Below are positions 11,190 through 22,690 of a DNA stretch of 64,000 bases, piece after piece. Numbering within the stretch: the stretch's first letter is position 1; every line of letters begins with the position of its first letter. This stretch comes from Rhipicephalus microplus. Taxonomy: Eukaryota; Arthropoda; Arachnida; Ixodida; Ixodidae. The translations under genes were made by a program, and so were the position numbers. The notes beneath the pieces are model-generated. The model made no database searches and was not told the origin of the DNA. It was given only the letters and a program-made list of their open reading frames with translations. The stretch spans positions 66,752,556 to 66,816,555 of the forward strand of contig NC_134709.1 of the NCBI RefSeq assembly GCF_043290135.1, given 5' to 3'.

Positions 11190-12230
11190 TAGGCAAGTTA
11201 AGAGGTCCGGAAAATCCCCGGCAACCAGTCACCTCTAACGGAAGGAATAAGGTGGGCTCACTCGCAGTCTGGCTCATGAGGTCCGTCTGCGCTACGTGTC
11301 CATTGGTGAATGCTTGTTTACATCTGTCTCTCAGGAGTAAATGCCGCAGACAACGAAATTTGCATATAGCTATAGGAGCCACCATGATGAGAACCCAACT
11401 CTAAGGCTACCTTCGGCAGTAGTTCATCCCACCAAGATACCCCAGCTGTACGCATATATTTTACAGATGTAAACCGACACTTGCTAAGGACACTTTACTA
11501 CCTACCTCGTTCCTTACACTGAACATACTGTGGTGTATTCGCAGACTATGTTGTAAAGTGTCGGGCGTTAGTAGTACCACTAACATCGCTGACGACGTAC
11601 CTATGTTATTTGTCCATGTTGATATGCATAGACATCTCAGAAACGCAACGGAGTGATGCAGGCGTTCACCTGCTCTTAGGGAAGGGGTGTCACAGCCTCC
11701 CTCTCGCGAACACTCTTATGGGAAGTATTTGGTAAATACACCAGGCCTGCGTAGAACGCACAGCATAGTCGCATCGAAAGCTGGAAGAATCGCCTTTCAG
11801 AACCTTCCTTAAAAACCATTTGGGTAACTGCTACAAGCACACTTGGAGGGTACTCACTACGCCATTAATAATCATAATTTTTGTATTGAAGGGAGGGGGG
11901 GGGCATTCACTATGCCATCCATCATTCTTCGAATAAATGTGGTATACCGCTACACACTCACAAGAATTTTGTGCATTTTTTTTATGCTGTAGCTGGCAGC
12001 GGTGAAAAATTGTGCATGAAGCTTTTGTAATGGGTTGGGGTATTCTGTGGCCCACTTGTTACGCGATTCTCCATGTGTAATGACTGGTTGTTACTTTGCG
12101 GTTCGAAGAAGCTTTATTACTAAAGGTAACGTACTTTTTCCCCGTTATCAAACCTTCCTAAGGCCAGTTTGCAACAAAGTTTCAAGAGCCGGCATGGCTC
12201 TCTGGTTGATGTGTGGCAGTTTGGGCTAGT
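11190..12230. other. No gene recognised
   Basis: No supported coding sequence or repeat apart from a short G run at about 11890. Confidence 0.4.
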
Positions 12231-12236
12231 TGGTAT

Positions 12237-12330
12237 GACATGACGATTGTTATAGCGCGAGAACAGAACGACGACAAAGAGTCCTTGTCTCTTTGTCATC
12301 GTTCTGTTCTCGCGCTATAACTATCATGTC
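12237..12330. repeat. Long hairpin, arms of about 42-45 bp
   Basis: gttatagcgcgagaacagaa at 12249 is exactly complementary to ttctgttctcgcgctataac at 12302. Pairing extends outward to gacatga and inward through gacaaagag, leaving a 7-base loop (tccttgt). This is a near-perfect snap-back structure, probably the remnant or whole of a small foldback element. Confidence 0.8.
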
Positions 12331-13860
12331 TACTGGAATACTGCGCTAGCACGCAGGGGGGGGGGGGGGGCAGGTTCGAATTGCATTGTGTCTTTGGTAT
12401 CTTTATTTACGTATTTTTTAATTTGGCGCGATAGTGGTTACGGAATACCGTGGTGACGGAGAAACGTGACCTTTGTTGTGATCTCGTGACGGCTTTCACT
12501 GTAAGATGTCTTTATTGAATTGCAACCGCCGATAACACGTGTTTGAAGGTACAAAATCGAAAGGCGTTTCGTAGAGCACCAATGTTCGAGATGCTGGCGT
12601 CAAAGAACATTCACACCATAATCGAAGAAGTGAATTTTACGCCAATGGATTCGTTAGTCGACTCACTCATACTCAGATGAAGCCGAGAGTGATTAAATGC
12701 GGGTGTGTAATAAATATGCTGGTGAAGTCCAGTTGAAAAAAAAACTGTTTGGTAAGGGAGTGAGTTCGAATGAGAAAATTTTCTGGGAGTTTTAGTGAGT
12801 CCTCACAGCAAAATATTTCTTTTGAGCGAGCCCCGTGAGATATACGATTTTTGCCGACCTATGATATTGACATCTATAACAACTTATCTGTGCACTCCGC
12901 CTATATGGATATGTTGGCTGGGCAGAAATAAATGCGCAATGAAGTGGCACAGGCATCCACCTGTTTGGAAAATCGGCTGTGTGTCTACTGCAGCACACTG
13001 CTCCACTACCTAAGGCGCCGTCATACACCATTTTGAAAGTTGGCGACTCAATGTCACAACCATCTTAAGAGCTTCACATCCGTTGGCATTCGATGTCTCT
13101 GTCTCTGAACAAATGCAATCAAAAACAATAAAAAATTGTTACATGCAAATTATTCATTGTATAATGTTTACCTCTAGAATGTGGGAAATCATACAGTGAC
13201 CACACTGGTTGATTTATGAACACCAGGCTGCCGAAACATAAGATATCTTTTGAAACAAATGGTTATTCGCACAGTGACGCTGTTGTCAGTGCGGCCGCTT
13301 GCCACTATTCAATGCCACCACAGTGTTTTTTCATCACGGAAACGAACTAACCAAAGAAATAGTTGAATCATATAACATTAACAGAAAAAAAAAGACTGTG
13401 GAGTTAGTCCATCATCAGTTTCATTAGCTCATTCTGAAGCTATCTTCCGGGAACGGCTTCAATTGAAGTGTGTAGTATAGCTTTTGTTACGCTGGTTCTT
13501 GTTGCCGACTTCCATTTTTAGCGCGTAAAAGTTCCACGCAAACGTCTTCCACTTACCCTGAAATGTCATCTGTTTAGGTTTACGTTGTTTGAAGTGTATA
13601 CGCGGCACATGCCCCGTTTTGATCGGTTAAGCGCCACAATTTTTTTTTTCATCGTTAAGTGTGCGAAATTTGATATCCGATAAGTTTTTACTGACTTAAT
13701 TTCTGTGTAGCTGTGAGGGGGGATGCACATATATAAAGCATGTTTTCTGAAATAAATTTAGTGTAGAAAGTGAGGCGAGTGTTGCGTCTTTCTTAGCTCC
13801 GTAAGAGAGTGCGCTATTTAAACATGCGGTATACTGGACACTATGACAGATTCGCTCAGT
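12331..13860. other. Region downstream of the MTFR-like gene; no other gene seen
   Basis: It contains a G run of about 15 bases (12354-12370). The minus-strand 3' UTR of the MTFR-like gene should lie in the upper part of this interval. I do not see an unambiguous polyadenylation signal. Confidence 0.4.
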
Positions 13861-14089
13861 TCAATAACTAAGAGTGGCGGAAATCGTTCCCACTCCAGCC
13901 CTGCGCTTAACTCGTACTTGAGGCGTGGAGGGACTCCATGACTCTGTGGCCGAGTCGTCCGAGCTGTCTGTAGGGTGAATGAACACAAAGCGCTTCTTGA
14001 GCACCTCAGCAAGCGTTCCAGCCGGTTCCGTGACAGTGGTGGACAAGTCCGATTCCCGACTCTTGCGCAAAGGGGTACCACTTGCGGAC
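13861..14089 (-). CDS. Terminal coding exon of an MTFR1/MTFR2 (FAM54)-like gene
   Basis: On the minus strand a good acceptor (gttttcgatgcatttcgcag) precedes 75 sense codons and a TGA stop at 13861-13863. The exon starts in phase 2, matching the end of the exon at 14790-14684. It encodes SASGTPLRKSRESD, then AGTLAEVLKKRFVFIHP, then an acidic Ser-rich tract and a basic tail. Order and spacing recall the C-terminus of vertebrate mitochondrial fission regulators, where a VERSPGGTP-like segment is followed by an ALKxKFA-like helix and an acidic tail. Family members act at mitochondria in fission and respiratory function. Family assignment is from memory of the motif pattern, not a search. Confidence 0.75.
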
Positions 14090-14683
14090 CTGCGAAATGC
14101 ATCGAAAACGGCCAAACAGTTTTCGTGAGAGCTACAACGCACTGCGCTTCAGTGAGCACGAGAATGATGCGTAGTATACGACTGTCTAATCTTCGTACGT
14201 TCAAGTCCGCTTGGCTTCGCGTGGCATAGAGTTGCTCTGCCACGAAACAGAAATACGCGAATGTTCAACAGTTGCACTTTGCCATCTTACCCTTTCAGGC
14301 TCACCAAGTTAAATCGGGCCACGAAGTGGACAGTGGTCCACTGTTTTAATTAAAACAAAACCTAAACACAACAATACGCAATGTTACAAGTTCGTTCGAA
14401 ATCCGCGAGCACAAAGACTAGGCGAAGTGGTGTACTACCCATCATTCCCAAGGCCGCTGAGCGATCGCAGCTTCAGAGTCCTAATTAATTTTAGGAAATT
14501 GGGATTTCGGCATTCTGAAGTTGAAGAGTTGAGCTCACCTGGTTAGTCGCACCGGCACTCACACATTTTTTAGGCACTCGCACACGCAAGCACCCAAACG
14601 CACGCCCATGCATCTACACACACCCACACACACACACACAAACAGAAAGAGAACGCTGTCAGAAGGATAGGATTGGTTCTCAC
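14090..14683 (-). other. Intron of the MTFR-like gene with a (CA)n microsatellite
   Basis: It is bounded by GTGAGA (14683 downward) and the gatgcatttcgcag acceptor. A CA/CACACC dinucleotide tract lies at about 14613-14641. Confidence 0.75.
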
Positions 14684-14790
14684 TTTTCGACCTTGTTTAG
14701 TTTTACCGTGCCGAGGCCCTTCAGGACGTTTGCGAACATCGCCTCGTGGCATTTCTCTGCCTCCGCTCTCGCTGGGTCCCTGAGGCATTG
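14684..14790 (-). CDS. Internal exon of the MTFR-like gene
   Basis: A strong acceptor (gttttcaattttcag) and a strong donor (AAAA|GTGAGA) bound 107 bases, phase 0 to phase 2. The frame encodes QCLRDPARAEAEKCHEAMF followed by ANVLKGLGTVKLNKVE. The VLKxLxxVKLxxVE pattern matches the conserved 'VLKDMNxVKLRxVER' core of MTFR1/MTFR2/MTFR1L that directly precedes the GTP-containing segment in the next exon. It joins without frame disruption to 14089-13861 and follows the phase-0 end of 16867-16746. Its translation in the other open frame (minus-strand MPQGPSESGG) is a shadow. Confidence 0.8.
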
Positions 14791-15164
14791 CTGAAAATTG
14801 AAAACATTGTCGAATCCCTTTATAAACAACTTAAAAGCACCTTGAAAAGCGGTCGTTATAGCAGTAGTTGCTTGTATACGGGCTCGCCCTAAGACATAGG
14901 CACTTATTTACTAGGTTTTGTGCGCAATTTAGGAGCTAAACTCCTCAGCACGATGTCCGTTGTCGCCGTTGTCATGTACGTTCTCATCGGACCGAAACAA
15001 ACGTAACCTTTACCACGAATTGAGCGTTCACAGTGCGCCGATGGTTTTAAAAATAGACCATACTACGTCTGTCCATGCATCCGCGCATGCATCCCGCTCG
15101 GGCATACTTTATACTAGTCGGTGAATTCAACGTTGCCATTGTGGACTTTAGGACCTAGCTTCGC

Positions 15165-15330
15165 TACTTCATTCATTCATTCACTTTTTATTCAGGCAAA
15201 TACAAAGAGGGCCTAGATTGAAGGGACTAAAGGCGGATTATCTATGCCTGATTATCATCCCTCCTCCCATACATTTGCTCAGGTGAACTGAACTAATGAT
15301 ACAAATTTTATTCTTATTTTGAATGAGGGG
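15165..15330 (-). mobile_element. Probable LINE 3' tail, (GAAT)n
   Basis: (ATTC)n at 15171-15183 followed by actttttattcagg reads on the minus strand as aataaaaagt then (GAAT)n, a typical LINE 3' terminus. No coding part is retained. It lies inside the intron between 14790 and 16746. Confidence 0.4.
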
Positions 15331-15795
15331 CACAAAAATCAAATGCAAAAAGTGAAACAGATGTAGACACAGACGTTTTAAAGTAACGCATTACAGACAT
15401 CACCAATTTGCAGTCGCACGAAGCGCATCAGCATGCACTTCGTGGATCGGATGACAATTTCTATTTGAGAGTGCGAACAATCACTCCAGTGACAAGTTAA
15501 GCCTCCTCGCGTCGTGAAGTGACGTTCAACGGGTGCTCATGAGCTCATTAAACCGGCTCTAGATAAAAGTGACGCTTCCACTGAAGCGCGGTATGGTCAC
15601 GAGGTGGCGATCATGTCTGGCTAGTTGCGTGCAGCATGTCGCCTGCTTTGCTCAATAAGCGTTGGTGTCGGGCCGTTAGCTGCATGCGTGCATTTGTGCG
15701 TTCTTCGCGCCTGCTTCTCTCTGGACCTTGCACGGGTGCGTCGAGCAACCTGTTCGTTCATCGTGGTTAAATCAGTAATTTTGCTACCAGCGTGC

Positions 15796-16045
15796 ACTCT
15801 ACGTAATAACATTTGGGGCTTAACGTCCCAAAACAACCCTATGCTTATCAGAGACGCCGTAGTGAGGGGGTTCAGCAATTACGACCTCCTGGGGTTAGTT
15901 CTTTAACCTGCACTATAAATCTAAGCACACGGGCCTCAAGCATTTTCACCTTTATTGAAAATGCGGCTCCCGCCGCCGGGATTTAAACCCGCGGCCTGCG
16001 GGTCAGCATCCGAGTGCATCAGGCGCTAGACCACCATGATGGGTC
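15796..16045 (-). mobile_element. tRNA-derived tick SINE, diverged copy
   Basis: It contains the hallmark blocks ggcttaacgtcccaaaac, gagacgccgtagtg, ttctttaacctgcac, acacgggcctc, and a tRNA-like head on the minus strand with box B (gcgggtttaaatcccgg) and box A (ggtctagcgcctgatg). It is more diverged than the copies at 29918 and 57914, and I see no clear target duplication. Confidence 0.85.
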
Positions 16046-16049
16046 TCGC

Positions 16050-16261
16050 GCTCGATGTGACTGTGACGCTCTGCCCGTACTGCCCGACGAGGCCTAGCGT
16101 GCTTGGGTCGTTGCTTTATAAAGCAAGCATTATGCGCTTCCTGTCAATACATGGACGTTTTTCGGTGACCGCGCCGCGAAACGCCAGTGAACTATACCTG
16201 TAGCAAGGTCATGCTTTGGTCTCCAAACTCTCTCTTTTCGTTTTCAATGAAGGTTTACGTT

Positions 16262-16295
<34 letters not shown>

Positions 16296-17570
16296 TCCCT
16301 CTCTCCGGCCTTTTTAAAAAGAGACTCGCACTTTTAAGCGGTTTCGCACGCTGCGGTGGCGAAGTTGTGAACGGCTGCATGGCTGCTCAATCCGTCAATC
16401 CACAGTTTGAGCCACACGAACAGCCAAACGGATATCTGCAGATGACCGATAAGGTTGTCGGCGATAAATCACAGTGGGACGTTAATGGCCGGCTGTCACC
16501 TCACCATCGCTTTGTATAATGGTGATGTGTCATGGAATGAAAAGATTTATGGCACCACCGAAATGGCGCTTAAGTCGGATGCATTGATCGACCGTTCCCT
16601 GCCATTACCCTTATCGGTACATTGCGGCTTCGACTAGTTGAGGGGCATGAACATTGCAACGGGCAAGTTGGTACACAAGGCCCTTGTATTTAGTGCATGA
16701 CTTAAAATGATAGCATGCACAACACATGAGACACAGCGCACATACCTTGCGCATAACTATATGGCCGGTCGCAAAGACGTTTGGAGACGATGGGGATGGC
16801 GGTGGAGGAGGCAGATCAGCTTCGCTCGCAACAGACGCTAATGAGCGGCTCCGGTGCACTTCGGCTTCTGCAACGTAATTAAAGCAGTGACGGTTGACAT
16901 GATAGATGAAGTTTAAAGGAAACTTTTTCAGAAAAAAAATTACACCTTACTGTCCCCACTTAGGAGCCACCTTCATCAACCTAAGCATTGACCTTCAGGA
17001 TCTGAATAAAGTTTAACATGTCATACCATCGCGCCTATTACCCAATCACGCAAATTACCTATTCGCAAACACGCCCAAATCACGTACGGGTAAGTTGGAG
17101 CGCATCAGGCGCTACATACTCCACAGTGCCCGATGCAGTACTCTTGCCATTCGAAAATGCGCCCTATATTAAAGAATACACAAAACTAAAACAGCATGTG
17201 GAAGATCTCGCACCAAGTTGCAATGTCAATCGCCTTGAACGCTATTAGATTCGCTGTAGTAAGATCAGACAGGTGCGCCGACTCTGCTCGTCTGTAAGGG
17301 ACAGTATCTTGCTTCACACCGTGTTTATCGGATTGCGCTATGACTGAAGGAAGGCACAGCCATGGGTGGGAGGTCTCTCTGTCGTTGCCTTAGCAACAGC
17401 GTGCAGTCGTGCATTCTACTGTCTGCTTGCCAGTCCATTTTATAACATGTTGCATGTTCAACGCTCACCATCGCTGCTGCCGCCAGCCTCCTACATTAAT
17501 AGCGTGCGCTCATGGGAGCTGGTTGTGAGCGGCTTTCATGCCCCTTGACAGATGGCGCTAGGCGTAGTGA
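16050..17570. other. Mostly intron of the MTFR-like gene
   Basis: Apart from the exon at 16867-16746 it holds a (CT)n microsatellite at about 16263-16305 and no other gene I can support. Confidence 0.5.
16746..16867 (-). CDS. Proline-rich exon of the MTFR-like gene
   Basis: Acceptor ttaattacgttgcag and donor CGCAAG|GTATGTG enclose 122 bases, phase 1 to phase 0, encoding EVHRSRSLASVASEADL, then PPPPPSPSSPN and a short hydrophobic stretch ending VMRK. A proline-run segment upstream of the VLK core is a feature of MTFR1/MTFR2. Its phase-1 start matches the phase-1 end of the exon at 27574-27407, and its phase-0 end matches the start of 14790-14684. The intron to the next exon (16745-14791) carries a SINE and a LINE tail. 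Confidence 0.75.
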
Positions 17571-17573
17571 GCA

Positions 17574-17632
17574 GTGCTGTGAGACTAGTTGTGACACTAG
17601 TTGTGAGACTAGTAGTTGTGAGACTAGTTCGG
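17574..17632. repeat. Short tandem repeat of a gtgagactagtt unit
   Basis: gtgagactagtt recurs four times with small changes (gtgacactagtt, gtgagactagta). It may belong to the 5' UTR of the LINE that follows. Confidence 0.6.
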
Positions 17633-18339
17633 TTCGGACTGTCACGGTGGATGGACGTGTTTTTTGAGAGCTTGTCTTTATAATTATAAGGCAGCAGTTG
17701 AAATCTTCGTAGCACTTACTTTATGGTACGGCTTTTTCGGGGGCCAGCCACCAAGTATTTATCAGTTAGTGCGTGTGTGTGTGTTTGAATTTTTTGTTGT
17801 TGTTTTTTCTTTTGCTACCCCGTGGGGGAAGTGCGCGTACATTGAACACGCAAATTTTTGTAGTATAGCTTAGACTTTCTTTTTTTTCGTTGGGCAGGGC
17901 TTGAATTTAGTAATTATCGAGTATAGGGACAATTGGTGTCAGAAAGACAAGGTTAAAAAGGCGGTAAAGTGTTCAGGATGTGGAGTGGGTTTGAAAGTGG
18001 GCCCAAGTGTAGAAGCGGATGGAGAAGAGGCTGACGCGAAGTGCAGGCAAAGTGAGGTCGAAGAAAAAATGGAGAAAATGATGGTTGCCCAGAGTGAACT
18101 GCTAATGAGAATCGCCGAGCTCGAGACTGCGTTGGCGACAGAGCAAGCGAAAACGAGGGCAATGCGAGAAAGGCTGAAGTCCGCCGAGGAAGCACTAGCC
18201 AAGGTGAACAGAGGAGCGGCCTACGGAGAGAACAGTAGGGAACCGGCAACCAGAAGGGCGGAGAAGAAAGAGAAAGCAAGTTTGGAAAAAAACAGGTTCA
18301 GCCGGTTCAATTGTCGCAAAGCCCCGTTTCAGCGAAGTA

Positions 18340-18756
18340 GTGGTGGGGCTGGGAGGGGACAAGAGGGTTGCAGTAGGGGCATTCCCAGGACGCAAGCTGG
18401 AAGCAGTCATGAGGCAAGCGAGCGCAAAACTCAAAACTACAGCTGATAGACGAAACCTCGTGATAATTTCAGGTGGTTTAAACGATGTCTTAAATGAAGA
18501 TACAGCAGGACCAGCAACCACACTGGCGAAAGGCGTCGATGACATGCGCGCCACTTCTCCTCAGGTACAGGTAGTGATATGCACGATACCGGTGGTACCA
18601 GTGCGTGATAGCAACCTGCAAAGAGCGGTTGTCAACGCAAAGCAAGAGATATGGCGGATGAGTCGAGAGAAAGGCTTTGAGGTGTTGGAAATAAACAGAG
18701 ACGTGCCTGGATGGGTGGTTTTCAACGAGACAGAATTCACTTCGATTGGCAGCTAG
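18340..18756 (+). CDS. ORF1 esterase-like (SGNH) domain of the LINE, frameshifted from its coiled coil
   Basis: An open frame of 138 codons. The GGLNDVL motif matches SGNH block III (GxND), followed by a hydrophobic strand ending in IPVVPVRDSN and an amphipathic helix. The block I GDS and block V His are not evident, so either they lie in broken frames or activity is lost. It overlaps the preceding ORF1 frame (17901-18446), showing a frameshift near 18340-18450. In related LINEs this protein is thought to bind RNA or membranes; that is family knowledge. Confidence 0.65.
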   Translation: MVGLGGDKRVAVGAFPGRKLEAVMRQASAKLKTTADRRNLVIISGGLNDVLNEDTAGPATTLAKGVDDMRATSPQVQVVICTIPVVPVRDSNLQRAVVNAKQEIWRMSREKGFEVLEINRDVPGWVVFNETEFTSIGS

Positions 18757-19057
18757 GTCATGAGGTGGGTGGGCGACTTGTAGGACGCGCAGTAGCTTTT
18801 TTGGGAGGCAAGGGGGCACTTCGGGGTGCAGAATAGCTAGTAACGAGGAAAACAACCAGGGAGACTCTTTGACAGGTGGTATGAACAGATGCGATTCCAA
18901 AGTGGCGCCAGTATCTAAGATAGGTAGAGTCCGGGGCAGAAATAGACGTAGCCACGAGCGCCGAGCCAATTCAGACATAAGGTATATTAATATGCAGGGT
19001 GGTAGGAACAGGCTAAAGTGGGAAGAGATAGAAGAACGGTGAAGAGAGGAGAGGCCT

Positions 19058-19702
19058 ATGGTATACGGTTTTGTAGAAACACATCTCAGGGACATAGAAC
19101 AACCTCCTAACAATTCAGACTACGCGTGGGAATATTGTAATAGAACAGAATGCAGCAGAAAGGGGGGTGGTATTGGGGCATTCATTCATAAAAGTACAGA
19201 CTGGCAAAGGGTCAAGCAGGAGCGCAAGGAACATTTATGGCTGAAAGGGAAAGTGGCAGGGCAAATGACACTCCTTGGTTTCGTGTACTTGTGGATGGGA
19301 GCAAAGGCCAGAGAGGAAAACCAGACAATGGTAGAGTGTATATCAAATGACATTCGGGAGTTAGGAGGAGAGTGCGAGATAATTATACTAGGAGATATGA
19401 ATGGGCACATAGAAGATATAGATGGGTACACCGACCCGACAGGCAAAATGATCATGGATATGTGTGAAAGGCTTGATTTTATCATTTGCAACAGTACCGA
19501 GAAGTGTGAAGGGCAAATAACAAGGGAGGTAGGAAGGCTGCAGTCGACGATAGATTACGCACTGATGCCACATAGGATGTATGATAAGCTCAGGGGAATG
19601 CACATAGATGAAGGTGGCTCCAGAAGTCTGGGTTGTGATCACAAACGTATCAAGCTAAGTTTTGGAAGAGCAGTGAAAGTGGGAAGGAGACAAGATGAGT
19701 AA
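19058..19702 (+). CDS. LINE ORF2 apurinic endonuclease domain (remnant)
   Basis: 215 codons carrying the endonuclease signature residues: Glu in GFVETHLRD, Asp-Asn-His-type GDMNGH, TIDYAL and CDHKRI. The usual final SDH is CDH here. The N-terminal motif (INMQGGRNRL) lies upstream in another frame at about 18990-19017. It ends at a TGA (19700-19702), after which the linker is riddled with stops. Confidence 0.8.
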   Translation: MVYGFVETHLRDIEQPPNNSDYAWEYCNRTECSRKGGGIGAFIHKSTDWQRVKQERKEHLWLKGKVAGQMTLLGFVYLWMGAKAREENQTMVECISNDIRELGGECEIIILGDMNGHIEDIDGYTDPTGKMIMDMCERLDFIICNSTEKCEGQITREVGRLQSTIDYALMPHRMYDKLRGMHIDEGGSRSLGCDHKRIKLSFGRAVKVGRRQDE

Positions 19703-20944
19703 ATAGAGGAAAATTTTTATCCAGAAAGGCAAAAAGAAATAGCCACTAAACAAATTGAGAAAGAAATCATGGAGGATAATAAAACAGTGTGGACATAGAC
19801 GAATCTAATTAGACTGTTTGAGCTAGAGCTTGCTAAGACGCGTGACAAGTCACCCCGAAAGAAGACACTAACCCAAACGTTGGTGGGATGGGGAAGTTAA
19901 GAGAGCCATAGCAAAACGTCACGAAGCTTCTAGGGATCACAGACATGCTAAGCAGCGGGGTGAACCGACAGATGAAGTTGAAAGAAAATTGGAAACCTTT
20001 CTAGGCTGTAGAAGGGATGCATCCCTTCTGATCAATGAAAAGATCAGAAGAAAGGGAGCTCAGTGGCTGGCAGAAGTACATACGAAAGATAGAAAGGCAG
20101 CTGCGAAATTTTGGAACCATCTAAATTCCCTAAGAAATGAGACGAGAATCAGGGAGTACAAGGTGATATGGGATTGACATCATTTAAGGGCAGGGAAGCT
20201 AGCAGCAAGATAAAATTTGAGAAGCGATTGAGAGAAATGGGGGAGGAGCGTTGGGCTAGGAAGATATTCAGCTACTTGTGCATGAAGAATGTCGATACAA
20301 AATGGAGGAAGCGAACCAGAAAATTGACTGGTAAATACTTAAAAAACAGCAGGGGGCCAAACCAAAAATAATTATTGGTTAAGAAGAAGGTGAAGGAAGC
20401 TGATACCGATATGTGGAGAATTGGCATGATTAAGGAGTCCGCACTAGAGTTCTATCGAATTTTTAAGCAGGAAATTGCCAAGGAAAGGATCTATGATAAT
20501 ACTCGGGGTAGTTCTCTACTTTTTGAGGCCAGGACGGGAGTATTGCGAACGAAGACATATCGGGCCAAATACGAAGGGGTAGACACGGTATGCAGTGCGT
20601 GTGGAGAGGAAGAAGAAACTGCCGAACACTTGATAATGTTCTGTAAAGGGCTTCGCCCTATTGTTCAGGATGATGGCGCAGAGTTTTTCAAAGCAGTTGG
20701 GTTTAGGGACAGGGAGGGCAAAATAGATTAAGCGGGTAGAATTAACTAGAAGGGGGTTATATGATTGGTGGCTAAAGTCAAGGCACGAGTGAAAATAAAC
20801 GCTTCACTGCAAAGTATGAATCCTCAACCTCACTTATTAAAAGAAAAAACTCTAGTTTTTGGTTCATTAAGTATTACGGCTTGGTGGCGCTAGCCACCGC
20901 CCGATCTAAAGGGTACAGCCATATCCATCCATCCATCCATCCAG

Positions 20945-22180
20945 TCAAAGTAAGGAAAAAACATGCGCGAAAGTGTGGAAAAGAGCGAAGAGAGAGCAAA
21001 GGAATGAGCTAAAACGCCCGATTCCGCATTGCACAGTTTGTCACGCGCAACGCGTTTAGTGGCGGCGGAGTCCGCAGTCCTGTCATTATACTCCGGGTCT
21101 GGGACATGTATATTCGTCATTCTTCGGTGAAGCGTCATACCCGCTACATACTTGCAAGTTATGTACGAGTGCAATTCTTTTATGCTGTGTCTGACGATGA
21201 TGAAGGATCATGCCTTTGTAACACAGAGAGATAGAGAGAGAGAGACAATGAACCTTGAAAAGTAACTAACGGCCCCCCGTTCACGTAGAAGGCTAGAATG
21301 CTCCGCCAGAGATCATTTTCCGTTGGTAACGAAGGACTACAACGTGTTCCAAAAGGACTGATATGACATGGCATCTATAGAAATACTTTTACGAGTCCAC
21401 GTGACACAAAGGAAAAGAAACACCACTTGCCTTTCTGCGAGATGACTAGCTCCTGGACTTGCTTCCTGAGAACCATTACTTACTCCTTGATGAGCGAGAT
21501 GTCGCCCTGCACACACTCGAGATGTTGCGTTTCACACAGCCCCAGGGTCCACAGGCAGCTCTCCTTGCCACTACAGTCGCTCCCATAGCACCTGTACAGT
21601 CGAGCTTGGTTTTCAAGAGGTACATGGTTTACAGAGACAAAACTTTAAAAGAAAATTTCATTACATTTTGGATATATACAGATTTTATTTCACATTTACA
21701 CATAGTTTCACAATTCATCCACAGTTTAGACCTGTGCAATAAGTACAAGCTGAATCAAACATGTTTTGGGTCACCTATTTAGCTTACTGGTGGGTGCCTC
21801 CCGATCTAAAGCAGCTAAACGTCCGTTATTTCTCTGCACTCTCAGCTGTCCCTGAGCAGAGCGTAAGCGAGCCGGTGAGCTGATCTACGCAAACAAAACT
21901 TGCTTTTCCGCAAGGGAGAACTTCGGAGCGCAAGTTGCTTCGGCGCTCTACACGTTCGTGTAAAAAGATGTCCAGGCTTAAGGACTGTCCTAAATTTTTT
22001 TTCTTTACTTGCATGTCGGAGTCAGTTTACTATACTTGTGTGTTGCTCTGTGTATGTTGTGTATTAATTGTACAACGTTCAAATTTTACAATTGTCTTAC
22101 GGTGCATGGTACCCCGTCCGCGCGGTAATAGAGAATTGTATGTCTTTGGCGTTCACCGAAATGATTGCAGTGTAGTTACA
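20945..22180. other. Intronic or intergenic DNA, no gene
   Basis: A (GA)n tract lies at about 21222-21245. No coding exon with splice sites was recognised. Confidence 0.4.
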
Positions 22181-22189
22181 GGATGCACG

Positions 22190-22515
22190 AAAGTCACTTC
22201 ACTCGCTGCAGTTTCTCAGTCTGCTAAAACAGCACGCTTTTCAAACGCACTGAAGTAACAACTGTGGCAAGTCAGTTCACGCTCATCCGGTGTATGTATA
22301 GCTGTGCGTACACGTTTCGTGCGTCCTTTGAGTTTGAGCAGCGCGTTGAGTGTTGAGCTGGGAACATTGTTAACTCGTGTTCATCCTGTGCGTTCTCTCG
22401 TTTTCAGCAGTATTCTCCGCGTTTAGGTTCGGTTGCTGTTCTTTGCATGATATTTGAATTCGTAGCTATCAAATTCATTGCTTTGTCTTTGTGGTGAAAC
22501 TACGCCTTTTTAGCA
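22190..22515 (+). repeat. Dispersed repeat family, copy 1
   Basis: It shares with 22935-23285, 41005-41415 and 42455-42835 the ordered blocks 'cacttcactcgctgca', 'gaagtaacaactg', 'tttcgtgcgtc', 'gttgagtg', 'cctgtg.gtt' and 'ttcattgctt'. It encodes no recognisable protein. The four copies lie in the same orientation in two close pairs. Confidence 0.6.
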
Positions 22516-22624
22516 CGAAACTGTTTTATGCCAGGGTCCACCATGGGTCTGCTGACGTATTACCGCCACGGATATGACGTCGTAAAACATTTGAACAGAT
22601 TGCCGAGAGAAAAACGATAAAATT

Positions 22625-22690
22625 TTGTCTCGAGGTGTCGAAACAGCGACCTTTAGCTAAGCAGCGCGTGGCACTAACCACTAGGTAATG
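22625..22690 (-). repeat. tRNA-like sequence (probable SINE head)
   Basis: On the minus strand, cctagtggttagtgccacgc (box-A-like) is followed by aaggtcgctgtttcgacacc (box-B-like) at tRNA spacing. Mismatches in the B box argue for a tRNA-derived repeat rather than an active tRNA gene. Confidence 0.4.

Larger units (their letters stand above)
17640..20940 (+). mobile_element. LINE with esterase-like ORF1 and endonuclease; RT deleted
   Basis: ORF1 begins around 17940 with a CSGCGVGL zinc-like motif and a long Glu/Lys/Ala coiled coil (about 18040-18220), then shifts frame. At 18340-18756 it encodes an SGNH/GDSL-esterase-like segment (VIISGGLNDVLNED, VVICTIPVVPV). ORF2 keeps an APE-type endonuclease at 19058-19702 (GFVETHLRD, IILGDMNGHIEDIDGY, DYALMPHRM, SLGCDHKRI). 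The reverse transcriptase is missing: after broken frames at 19700-20160 the sequence resumes in the C-terminal region, with VCSACGEEEETAEHLIMFCK at 20590-20645. The 3' end (gctagccaccgcccgatc) leads into (ATCC)n at 20924-20943. Esterase-bearing ORF1 proteins are known from CR1/L2-type LINEs. This copy cannot move on its own. Confidence 0.88.

Noticed and set aside
13818..14243. 141-codon minus-strand frame overlapping the terminal MTFR-like exon
   Set aside because: The neighbouring frame has a proper acceptor, matched phase and family-like motifs. This one has none.
18490..19113. Minus-strand 207-codon frame
   Set aside because: It is antisense to the LINE ORF1/endonuclease region and has no domain.
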